A stretch of DNA of 64,000 nt from Clostridium sp. BNL1100 (lineage in GTDB: Bacteria; Bacillota; Clostridia; Acetivibrionales; DSM-1351). Positions 39,776 to 48,533 of the stretch are shown here, one piece after another (position 1 is the first letter of the stretch; each line of letters begins with the position of its first letter). The stretch spans positions 989,501 through 1,053,500 of the forward strand of contig NC_016791.1 in the NCBI RefSeq assembly GCF_000244875.1, written 5' to 3'. The position numbers and the translations under genes are program-made. The notes below the pieces were generated by a model, which saw only the letters and a program-made list of their open reading frames with translations, made no database searches and was not told where the DNA came from.

Positions 39776-40939
39776 ATGATTAAGTATTTTAGTATGCCCG
39801 CAGATTTTAAAAACGAAACAATAGATGGTTATCATAAACTTAATCAACAGTATGACCATGCTAAGGTAGTTGAGACGTATGGGAGTTTAACAAAAGGCAA
39901 AATCGTTGGTTCGGGAAGACTGGTGGAACAAATGCTCGAAACGGATTTTGTGGATTTATATAACTATATCAAGTATTCAAAACAGCACAATATTGACTTT
40001 AATTATACTTTGAATGCCACACACATGCACAATATGGAATTTAGTGAGGATGGGATACTTGAACTGAAAACATTTCTATGGAATTTATATGATACAGGTG
40101 TAAGAAAATTAACCATTGCCCTTCCTCCTTTGATTGAAATAATAAAATCCATGAAATTGGATTTTGAAATTAAAGCGTCCTGCCTTTGTCAGATTACAAA
40201 CGTAAATAAGGCTATGTACTATAAAAGACTGGGTGTAAATAAAATTGTTCCTGATGAATCAATTAACAGGAAGTTTCATGTACTGGAAAGGATCAGCAAG
40301 TCCTTTGGGGAGAATGTTGAGGTTATAGCAAACCAGATATGTGCAATAAACTGCGTATACCGTATGTTTCATTATAATATGGTATCTGAAAATCCCTTTG
40401 GGAATGTAAGTAATACCAGCATAAACTATTACGAACACAGGTGTATTCGTCAGAGATATGAGGATATAAGCAACCTTCTCAAGCTTTCATGGATTAGACC
40501 TGAGGACCTCAATTTGTATACCGACATAGGGATAAACAGATTTAAAATACAGGGAAGACATACCTTTATGAAGGGTGGAGATCCTGTTAGAACAGTTTCA
40601 TATTATTTCAAAGAGGATTATGACGGTAATTTAATGGATTTGCTAAATATGTTTTCAACACTTAACAATTTTAATGCGTATTTGGATAATAAGAAACTGG
40701 ATGGCTTTATAAAACCATTTTACGAAAAAGAAGAGTTCTGCAAAAATGACTGCCAGGAGTGCAATTATTGCGGGGCATACATAAAGAAAGCTGTTGACAT
40801 GGAAAAGACAACTGCCATGAAAGATTTATACGATAAATTTTATAACGAATATGACCAATTCAACAGGTGTGTAAACAGTGTCAATGTGAAGGAATTCGGT
40901 GGTAACAATGATGTTGATATAGAATTTGATTTTATGTGA
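39776..40939 (+). CDS. U32-peptidase/UbiU-like cysteine-rich protein
   Basis: 387 residues from the ATG at 39776, chosen because GGGAGGGGGA lies ~10 bp upstream; an earlier in-frame start at 39641 would overlap the preceding NRPS. The layout resembles U32 proteins: a barrel-like N-terminal half with L-N-A-T-H and N-V-N-K-A-M-Y-Y-K-R-L-G-V, then conserved cysteines C189, C193 (C-A-I-N-C-V-Y-R-M-F-H), C223 and a C-terminal cluster C322, C326, C329, C332. Known U32 members UbiU/UbiV, RlhA and TrhP are iron-sulfur proteins that hydroxylate without oxygen; others were called collagenase-like peptidases. In an NRPS operon of a probable anaerobe, oxygen-independent hydroxylation of a carrier-bound intermediate is an attractive but untested role. 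Family assignment is from pattern only. Confidence 0.62.
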   Translation: MIKYFSMPADFKNETIDGYHKLNQQYDHAKVVETYGSLTKGKIVGSGRLVEQMLETDFVDLYNYIKYSKQHNIDFNYTLNATHMHNMEFSEDGILELKTFLWNLYDTGVRKLTIALPPLIEIIKSMKLDFEIKASCLCQITNVNKAMYYKRLGVNKIVPDESINRKFHVLERISKSFGENVEVIANQICAINCVYRMFHYNMVSENPFGNVSNTSINYYEHRCIRQRYEDISNLLKLSWIRPEDLNLYTDIGINRFKIQGRHTFMKGGDPVRTVSYYFKEDYDGNLMDLLNMFSTLNNFNAYLDNKKLDGFIKPFYEKEEFCKNDCQECNYCGAYIKKAVDMEKTTAMKDLYDKFYNEYDQFNRCVNSVNVKEFGGNNDVDIEFDFM

Positions 40940-40950
40940 GGTAAAATACT

Positions 40951-43900
40951 GTGAATGATAATAGGATTTTTGAAACAACTGAATTTGAAAATGCAAAAGA
41001 ATACTGGATGAAGAAACTGGAAGGATTATCCGTGGAAACGGAAATAATCGCAGAATCTCTAAGGTCTGCACGTTATGAGAGCTGCACCAGTAATTTTGAT
41101 TTAAGTGGCAAAGTATATGAAAAATTACTCCAGATATCAAAAGGCAATGATTTATCAATGTTTGTTATACTTCTGGAATGTTTTAAAATCTTATTTTATA
41201 AAACTTCAGGTATAAGTGATATCTCTATTGCAGTTCCGGTTTATAAAAAAGCAGATTGCAGGTTCAATAAATATGTTGTCATACGGGATTTCATTGAAGG
41301 CGGCTTATCAGTGAAGGATTTACTCTTATCCGTAAAACAAACAGTCTCGGAAGCATATAAGTATCAATATTATCCTGTAGACAGAATCATAAATGAAATT
41401 GATCATGAAAAAACCGATTGTATAACCAGATATTTGTTTATGATGGAAGATATACATGACTTGGAGCTTTTAAATGACATAAAGAGAAACGGTATACATA
41501 ATGACATTACCGTTGCAGTTAAAAGGGATATAGAAAAACTGTCGGTTTCTATTGTTTACAATTCAATCATTTATACGGACGGAACAATTTCAGCTATCTT
41601 TAGTTCCTTTGGTAATATATTGAGCCAGATGCTGGATAATCTTAATATGTACATAAAAGATATTGAGTTGGTTAACGAGACTGAAAAAAATAATATTCTG
41701 GAATGTCTGAGCGGAAATGTGAGACAAAACCAAAAAGACCTTACCTTGATTGACCTTGTGGAAGAACAGGTTATAAGAACTCCTGATAAAACTGCACTGA
41801 AGTTTGTCAGCTTTTCCGGTGATAAAGAAAGAAGCATTACTTACAAGTCGTTGTCCGGTAAATCTAACCATATAGCTGATGAACTGAACTCAAAGGGATA
41901 TGGTACTGGTCACATAATAGGAATAATAGGCGATAGAACAATTGAAACCGTCATAAGCATGCTTGCGGTTCTAAAAGCAGGTGGATGTTTTCTTGTTCTA
42001 AACCCCAATCTTCCAAAAGACAGGTTGGAGTACATTATAAAAGACAGTGATATTCAAGTTCTTTTAATTACAACTCAGCAAAATACAGGAATTGATTTCA
42101 AAGGTACTGTTATTGAATTATCCGATTATGAATATATTCCTGAAATTAGTTCAGAAACAAAAAACGAGGTAAAACCCGTTGATTTAGCTTATATAATATA
42201 TACCTCAGGCTCTACCGGTAATCCCAAGGGTGTTCTAATAGAACACCAATCAATAGTAAATACAATAACATGGAGAAGAAATTGTTATAGCTTTGACCAG
42301 CAGGATGTAATCCTCCAAATACCTTCATTTTCATTTGACAGCTCTATAGAAGATTTATTTACTCCTTTATCATCAGGGTCATCCATTATTCTTATTGAAG
42401 AGGAGCATAAACTGAATATTGAGCATTTGAAAAGAGTACTATTAAATAACCCGGTTACCCATTTCCTTATAACCCCAAGCTATTATAAGCTATTTTTAAG
42501 TCAGCTAAAGGATTATTTGACATCTTTACGAGTAGTAACGGTAGCAGGTGAAAGCTTTTCAACAGATCTGGTCAGCGAGCATTTTAAGGCTTTTGTAAAT
42601 GTCAGGCTATTCAATGAGTACGGCCCCACGGAAAACAGTGTTTGCAGCACTTTCTTTGAGCTGAAGGAAGGATGTCAGAAAGTATTGATAGGTAAACCTA
42701 TCGACAATGTCAAGTGCCTGATATTAAATCACGAAGGAAAACTGAATCCTATTGCAATACCTGGAGAACTCTGTCTGGCAGGAATTGGTCTTGCCAGAGG
42801 GTATATGAATAATTCTTCCTTGACAGAAGAGCGTTTTGTAAACAGTTCATACATAGATGGGAAGAGGATTTACCGTACAGGGGACATCGCTGTTAGTGAA
42901 GACGATGGGAATATAAGATTTCTGGGAAGAATTGACCATCAGATAAAAATACGGGGTTTCAGAATTGAATTAGGTGAAATTGAGGCTCAAATAAGGAATT
43001 TCCAAGGTATAAAGGATGTAGTAGCCGTAGTTAAGGAAGACAGTAATCAAGAAAAAATATTAACTGCTTTTATTACTTCAGACATCAGGATATACACAAA
43101 TAAACTAAAGGAGTTTTTGTCAGGTTTCCTGCCTTATTATATGGTTCCGGAACAAATTACTCAAATAGAAGAAATCCCTCTTACACAGCATGGAAAAATT
43201 GACAGAAAGGCTCTACTGAAAATAAACCATAATGACCGAAGAGAAGTGATTATGCCTGAGAACTCTCTGGAAATGAAACTTGTAGATTTATGGGCAGAGG
43301 TACTTGGCAGGGACAAATCTGAGCTGAGCGTAGCGGATAGTTTTTTTGAACTAGGGGGTCATTCACTAAGTGCGGTTATTTTAATTGAGAGGTTGAAGAA
43401 GGAATTCAATCAGGATATACAATTGCTGGATTTTATCCAGAAATCCTCCATAAGAGATACTGCAACATATATTATGGACTCAAAGCAAGAAGATTATATA
43501 AAAATTTTACCGGCACAACCTAAAGAGTATTACCCTCTTTCATCCGCACAGAAGAGATTTTATCTGTTGCAAAGCATTGAGCCTGATAGTACTGCTCACA
43601 ATATGCCAATAGTTGTTGAAATGGAAGGAGAAGTCCATCGTAACAAACTTGAAGATACCTTTATAAAGATGATTGAAAGGCATGAAGTGCTCAGGACTTC
43701 TTTTAAAGTCGTAGGACAAAGCCCAATGCAGAAGGTACACGATAACTTTAATTTCTCTATGGAATATTATGAGGTAAGCGAAGAAGGGTTAAATGAAATT
43801 GTAACCAATTTTGTTAAGCCATTTCGGTTGGATTGCGCACCTTTGATAAGGGCATGTCTTATAAAAATAAAAGCTAAAAAGTATATTTTTTGCATAGATA

Positions 43901-46900
43901 TGCATCACATAGTGTCCGATGGTGTTTCTACAGAAATTTTTATTAATGAATTTTCAGAAATATATTCAGATAAGGATTTGGAGCCTTTAAAAGTTACTTA
44001 TAAGGATTATGTGGAATGGCAGCAGAGCATTGAATATAAAAATCGTATAAAAAATCAGGAAGAGTACTGGCATGGGAAATTCGACGGGGAAATTCCAGCA
44101 GTAAACCTTCCATATGATTTTATAAGGCCGGGCAAACAGAGTTTTGAAGGAGCCAGTTTAAGCTTTGAAATTGATTCTCATGCTACAGATGGGCTTAAAA
44201 ATCTTGCACTAAGTGAAAATGCAACATTATTTGTGGTACTGCTATCTATTTATGAGGTGTTTATTTACAAAATCACTAATCAGGATGATATTGTTGTAGG
44301 TACTGCGACAGCCGGAAGAAACCATACTGATTTACAAAATATTATAGGTAACTTTGTAAATATCCTGGCGTTGAGAAATAGAATCAATAGTGATATGTCT
44401 TTCAGGGAATTTCTTGGGTTGGTTAAAAAGGAGACCTTTGAAGCATTTCAAAATCAAGATTATCAATTTGATGATCTTGTAGACATGCTTTCAGTAAAGA
44501 GGGACAGCAGCAGAAATCCAATATTTGATATTATGTTTATTCTTCATAATATGAAAAGGGGAGATGCCGAAAATCCCGAATTCGATATCAGAGCATATAA
44601 TTTTATTCATAAAAAGGCTCAGGTTGATTTGAAGTTACAGGGGACTGAGGATAATAACAGTCTTAAAATGGAATTTGAATATTGTACCATGCTTTTTAAA
44701 GAAACTACTATTCAAAGATTTATTGATATTTATATATATGTTTTAAGCCAGGCTTTACAAAACCCTGAGTTAAAATTAAAAGATTTTGAAATAGTCCCGG
44801 AACAGGAAAAGTACAAGATGCTTTCTGAAATTAATCAAACTTCCATAAGTTTTCCTCCATACAGGGCATTTACCGAAATATTTAATGAGCAGGCTGAAAA
44901 ATACCAGGATAAAATTGCGATAATATGTAAAAATAAAGAAATTACATATGGAGAGTTAAATAGCAAGGCGAATTCTTTGGCATCCTATTTGCAGTCAAGG
45001 GGTCTGAAAAAAGAAGAAACCTGCTGTATCCTTGTGGATCGTTCCGTTGAAATGATGATAGCCATTTTAGCAGTGTTAAAAGCCGGAGGAGCGTATGTGC
45101 CTATAGACACAAGGTATCCTCAGGACAGGATATCCCGCATAATAAGCCAAAGCAAAGCCAAACTGTTAATTACAGAGGACAAGGTTTCTGATAGGTTTGA
45201 TTTTTCAGAGGCAAATTTAGAAATAATTAATATTTTTGATAACAAGTACTTTACCGGAGAGCAAATATACATAGATACGGATATCGAAAGAAATAATCTG
45301 GCATATCTGATATTTACCTCAGGGTCCACAGGTAATCCGAAAGGTGTATATATTGAGCATGGAAATTTAATAAACTTTGTTCAGGCTATGAAAGAAAGAA
45401 TAGAATTTTCCAGTGAGAACAGATTCTTGGCCCTTGCATCCGTCTCTTTTGATTTATCGGTATCAGAATTGTTACTACCACTGGCGCATGGAGCTTCCAT
45501 TGTTATAGCCACAAACGAGGAACAGCAGGACCCTAGTAAATTGATTTCCATAATCATCGAAAAGAATGTAGACTTACTTCATTTGACACCTTCAAGATTG
45601 AAAATGTTGCTGGATTTTGAGGGCAGTTCTCTTATTTGGGACAGGGTAAAACTCTTGGCAGTGGGAGGAGAAGCTTTGCCGGGAAACCTTTTGATTAGCT
45701 TAAAGCAGAGATATAAAAATAAGGTCTATAACATGTACGGACCGACAGAAGCGACTGTGTGGGCTACCTCAAAGGATTTAACCTGTGACGACGTTGTAAC
45801 TATAGGTAAGCCTCTCCCCAATATTGAAGTTTTTGTTGTAAATCAATTTAAACAGTTATTGCCTGTAGGCGTACCCGGAGAACTTGCCATAGGGGGAAAA
45901 AATACAGGAAGAGGTTACACGGATATAGTCGAGACAGAAAGAAAGTTCTCCCGAAATAAGTTTAATCTAAATGCCGATGACAGAATCTATTATACAGGTG
46001 ACATGGCCAGAATACTTGAAAATGGAGAAATAGAATATTTAGGCAGGGGAGACAATCAAGTAAAGCTAAGAGGTTATAGGATTGAACTGGAGGAAATTGA
46101 AAACCAACTTCTGAACCATAGCCTTATAAATCAGGCAGTAGTTATTCCATGGGAAGGGAAAAATGATAATAGGTACCTGTGTGCATACGTAGTTGGAGAG
46201 AAAGCCATTAAAATACAGGAACTGAAGGACTTTTTGGCTAAAAAGTTACCTGAGTATATGATTCCTTCCTACATTGTGCAATTAGATAAAATTCCCCTCT
46301 CTCAGAATGGGAAACTTGACAGGAAGTCATTACCTGAACCCAGCGGAGATATCCTTATACAGACAGAATATGTTGCTCCAAAGAATGAGACAGAAGACAG
46401 GTTGGTCAATATATGGCATGAAGTTCTTGGAACTGAAAGGATTGGTGTTGAAGATAACTTTTTTGAAATAGGAGGTAATTCCATGCTTCTTATTCAAGTT
46501 CATTCAATGATAAACAGTGTTTACCCGTCGAAAGTAAGCGTGGCTGACTTGTTTACATACCCCACGATTTCGAAATTGACTGAGTTAATATTGAAAAAAC
46601 CAGCCGATAAAAAGAAAATCCATATAAAGACCGTTAAATTTCCAGAGGATTATTTTAGAGCAGATGATAGCCCGGTAGAACATTCAACTTTTGTATTCAA
46701 GATCCCCGAAGCTTTAAGGGAAAAATTAATTTCCTTGGCCGATTTAAAAAATATTGAAGTACAATACATACTTTTAACCGCATATATGTATCTCTTGCAT
46801 GAAATATCAGAAGAGGACGAAATCTCTACTAATATTCTTGGTGATACAAAGGGCATGGACGGTGCTCGTGGATTGGACATTGATATGTCAGAGATTTCAA

Positions 46901-47217
46901 GCATAGAAAACCTCCTGCTGACAGTTTATGAAAAATGTACAGGTGCTGAAGCTTCATACACGTACTACTTGGATGATAGAGATATATTTGAACTGAGTAG
47001 GGACAATTATTCCATTGCATCATTTTTTTCCTATGCAGACTATAAATTAGAGAACATTTCGGACATATATGATGTCATCCTAAAAGTGAACGATTCAGAT
47101 CAGGAAATAGATTTTATATGTATTTATAATCACCATAGGTTGAAACAGGAAAAGGTGATGGAAATGATAAAAACATATATCAGCGTAATTGAAGCACTAA
47201 CAGAAAATATCAATTAG
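40951..47217 (+). CDS. NRPS: half-C lobe-A-PCP-C-A-PCP-half-C lobe
   Basis: 2088 residues, GTG start with GTGAGGT upstream. Residues 1-230 resemble only the C-terminal lobe of a condensation domain and lack HHxxxDG. A1 about 270-770, code by eye D-S-E-L-T-A-E-V-C-K; the L-T-A-E-V part recalls tyrosine-type codes, no firm call. PCP Ser805. C about 855-1290 (HHIVSDG near 985). A2 about 1300-1810, code D-L-S-H-A-G-M-V-W-K, unmatched. PCP Ser1844. The last ~210 residues are again a half-C lobe. The full C domain ending the preceding NRPS probably works with the first module here, so the N-terminal lobe may be a docking element. The C-terminal lobe faces the next PKS module. Confidence 0.9.
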   Translation: MNDNRIFETTEFENAKEYWMKKLEGLSVETEIIAESLRSARYESCTSNFDLSGKVYEKLLQISKGNDLSMFVILLECFKILFYKTSGISDISIAVPVYKKADCRFNKYVVIRDFIEGGLSVKDLLLSVKQTVSEAYKYQYYPVDRIINEIDHEKTDCITRYLFMMEDIHDLELLNDIKRNGIHNDITVAVKRDIEKLSVSIVYNSIIYTDGTISAIFSSFGNILSQMLDNLNMYIKDIELVNETEKNNILECLSGNVRQNQKDLTLIDLVEEQVIRTPDKTALKFVSFSGDKERSITYKSLSGKSNHIADELNSKGYGTGHIIGIIGDRTIETVISMLAVLKAGGCFLVLNPNLPKDRLEYIIKDSDIQVLLITTQQNTGIDFKGTVIELSDYEYIPEISSETKNEVKPVDLAYIIYTSGSTGNPKGVLIEHQSIVNTITWRRNCYSFDQQDVILQIPSFSFDSSIEDLFTPLSSGSSIILIEEEHKLNIEHLKRVLLNNPVTHFLITPSYYKLFLSQLKDYLTSLRVVTVAGESFSTDLVSEHFKAFVNVRLFNEYGPTENSVCSTFFELKEGCQKVLIGKPIDNVKCLILNHEGKLNPIAIPGELCLAGIGLARGYMNNSSLTEERFVNSSYIDGKRIYRTGDIAVSEDDGNIRFLGRIDHQIKIRGFRIELGEIEAQIRNFQGIKDVVAVVKEDSNQEKILTAFITSDIRIYTNKLKEFLSGFLPYYMVPEQITQIEEIPLTQHGKIDRKALLKINHNDRREVIMPENSLEMKLVDLWAEVLGRDKSELSVADSFFELGGHSLSAVILIERLKKEFNQDIQLLDFIQKSSIRDTATYIMDSKQEDYIKILPAQPKEYYPLSSAQKRFYLLQSIEPDSTAHNMPIVVEMEGEVHRNKLEDTFIKMIERHEVLRTSFKVVGQSPMQKVHDNFNFSMEYYEVSEEGLNEIVTNFVKPFRLDCAPLIRACLIKIKAKKYIFCIDMHHIVSDGVSTEIFINEFSEIYSDKDLEPLKVTYKDYVEWQQSIEYKNRIKNQEEYWHGKFDGEIPAVNLPYDFIRPGKQSFEGASLSFEIDSHATDGLKNLALSENATLFVVLLSIYEVFIYKITNQDDIVVGTATAGRNHTDLQNIIGNFVNILALRNRINSDMSFREFLGLVKKETFEAFQNQDYQFDDLVDMLSVKRDSSRNPIFDIMFILHNMKRGDAENPEFDIRAYNFIHKKAQVDLKLQGTEDNNSLKMEFEYCTMLFKETTIQRFIDIYIYVLSQALQNPELKLKDFEIVPEQEKYKMLSEINQTSISFPPYRAFTEIFNEQAEKYQDKIAIICKNKEITYGELNSKANSLASYLQSRGLKKEETCCILVDRSVEMMIAILAVLKAGGAYVPIDTRYPQDRISRIISQSKAKLLITEDKVSDRFDFSEANLEIINIFDNKYFTGEQIYIDTDIERNNLAYLIFTSGSTGNPKGVYIEHGNLINFVQAMKERIEFSSENRFLALASVSFDLSVSELLLPLAHGASIVIATNEEQQDPSKLISIIIEKNVDLLHLTPSRLKMLLDFEGSSLIWDRVKLLAVGGEALPGNLLISLKQRYKNKVYNMYGPTEATVWATSKDLTCDDVVTIGKPLPNIEVFVVNQFKQLLPVGVPGELAIGGKNTGRGYTDIVETERKFSRNKFNLNADDRIYYTGDMARILENGEIEYLGRGDNQVKLRGYRIELEEIENQLLNHSLINQAVVIPWEGKNDNRYLCAYVVGEKAIKIQELKDFLAKKLPEYMIPSYIVQLDKIPLSQNGKLDRKSLPEPSGDILIQTEYVAPKNETEDRLVNIWHEVLGTERIGVEDNFFEIGGNSMLLIQVHSMINSVYPSKVSVADLFTYPTISKLTELILKKPADKKKIHIKTVKFPEDYFRADDSPVEHSTFVFKIPEALREKLISLADLKNIEVQYILLTAYMYLLHEISEEDEISTNILGDTKGMDGARGLDIDMSEISSIENLLLTVYEKCTGAEASYTYYLDDRDIFELSRDNYSIASFFSYADYKLENISDIYDVILKVNDSDQEIDFICIYNHHRLKQEKVMEMIKTYISVIEALTENIN

Positions 47218-47230
47218 AAGGAGAATACAT

Positions 47231-48490
47231 ATGAACAAAATTGCTTTTTTATTTCCGGGACAAGGATCCCAATATACTGGGATGGGGAAAAATCTCTGTG
47301 ATGCCTACTCTATAGCAAGAGAAACTTTTGAAGAGGCAAATGATACTTTAGGATTTGACCTTCAAAAGTTGTGTTTTGAAGGAGACCCCGAAGAACTGGC
47401 AAAAACTGAAAACACACAGCCTGCTATTTTAACATTAAGTGTTGCACAATTCCGGGTATACAAGCAAGAATTGTGCATAGAGCCTGATTATTGTGCCGGA
47501 CACAGCCTTGGAGAACTATCAGCTTTGACATGTGCAGGGGCTATTGAATTCTCGGATGCTGTAAAAATTGTAAGACAACGCGGCAGGTTTATGCAAAAGG
47601 CAGTACCTGTTGGTATAGGTGCTATGGCAGCAGTTACAGGCATAAGCAGAAGAGAGATTGAAGAAGAGTACGGAATAAATTCCGGTGAATCAAGAGTAGT
47701 AGTTATAGCGAACTATAATTCACCTGAACAGATTGTTATCTCAGGCCATATGGATGCGGTGAACCTCACTGCGGAGAACCTCAAGGCAAAAGGCGCAAAA
47801 ATAATACCGTTAAAAGTAAGTGCACCTTTCCACAGCCCTTTAATGAATCCTGCGGCAGAGGAGATGAGGGAAGAATTAAAAAAGTATAAATTCGGTGAAC
47901 TAAAGTATCCTGTTATATCAAACGTATCCGCAAGACCGTATATTTCAAAGGAGAGCATACCTGAGAACCTGAAATCGCAAATAATAAGTCCTGTAAGGTG
48001 GCAGGAATCCATGGAGTTCCTGCAAAGATGCGGAGTTGAGGTTGTTGTTGAAATGGGGCCTAAAACAGTACTAAAGAATCTGGCAAAAAGGAATACACCA
48101 GACATATTGGCATATGCCTATGACAACAATGAAGATGTTTCCTCTTTGACAGATAAGCTTAGACCCCAAAATTGTGATAATAAAGACTCAAGATTAAAAC
48201 TTATAGTCAGGTGTCTTGCAATAGCAGTATGTACCAAAAACAGGAATTGGGACAACGATGAATATGCAGCAGGTGTTGTTGAGCCATACCGGAAAGTACA
48301 GGAATTACTGGCGAAACTGGAAGGCAACAATATGGAACCCTCCCTTGAACAATTGACAGAAGCACTAAGGATGCTAAAAACAGTGCTTATTACAAAGAAG
48401 ACTGATATTAAGGAACAAGAAGAAAGATTTAAGCAAATATTTGACGAAACCGGTCTGGGATATCTTTTCGGGGACGCTGATTTTCAGTAG
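47231..48490 (+). CDS. Discrete acyltransferase 2 (trans-AT)
   Basis: 419 residues. FabD-like: F-P-G-Q-G-S-Q, G-H-S-L-G-E (Ser92) and S-A-P-F-H-S, all intact. A C-terminal ~110-residue extension (V-R-C-L-A-I-A-V-C-T-K-N region) matches that of the first discrete acyltransferase and is absent from plain FabD. It starts 13 bp after the NRPS gene with AGAAGGAGA and directly precedes a KS-ACP gene that has no AT, so it likely loads that module. The canonical motifs suggest malonyl, while acyltransferase 1 may handle aminomalonyl or hydroxymalonyl; this split is inference. Confidence 0.9.
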   Translation: MNKIAFLFPGQGSQYTGMGKNLCDAYSIARETFEEANDTLGFDLQKLCFEGDPEELAKTENTQPAILTLSVAQFRVYKQELCIEPDYCAGHSLGELSALTCAGAIEFSDAVKIVRQRGRFMQKAVPVGIGAMAAVTGISRREIEEEYGINSGESRVVVIANYNSPEQIVISGHMDAVNLTAENLKAKGAKIIPLKVSAPFHSPLMNPAAEEMREELKKYKFGELKYPVISNVSARPYISKESIPENLKSQIISPVRWQESMEFLQRCGVEVVVEMGPKTVLKNLAKRNTPDILAYAYDNNEDVSSLTDKLRPQNCDNKDSRLKLIVRCLAIAVCTKNRNWDNDEYAAGVVEPYRKVQELLAKLEGNNMEPSLEQLTEALRMLKTVLITKKTDIKEQEERFKQIFDETGLGYLFGDADFQ

Positions 48491-48503
48491 GATTAACTAT
48501 TTA

Positions 48504-48517
48504 TGAATAATTATTCA
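48504..48517. other. 14-bp perfect palindrome upstream of KS-ACP gene
   Basis: TGAATAATTATTCA is self-complementary over 14 bases and lies in the 43-bp gap between the second acyltransferase and the KS-ACP gene, just ahead of the ribosome site. It could be an operator or simply a chance palindrome in AT-rich DNA. Confidence 0.2.
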
Positions 48518-48533
48518 CAATATGGAGGATATA

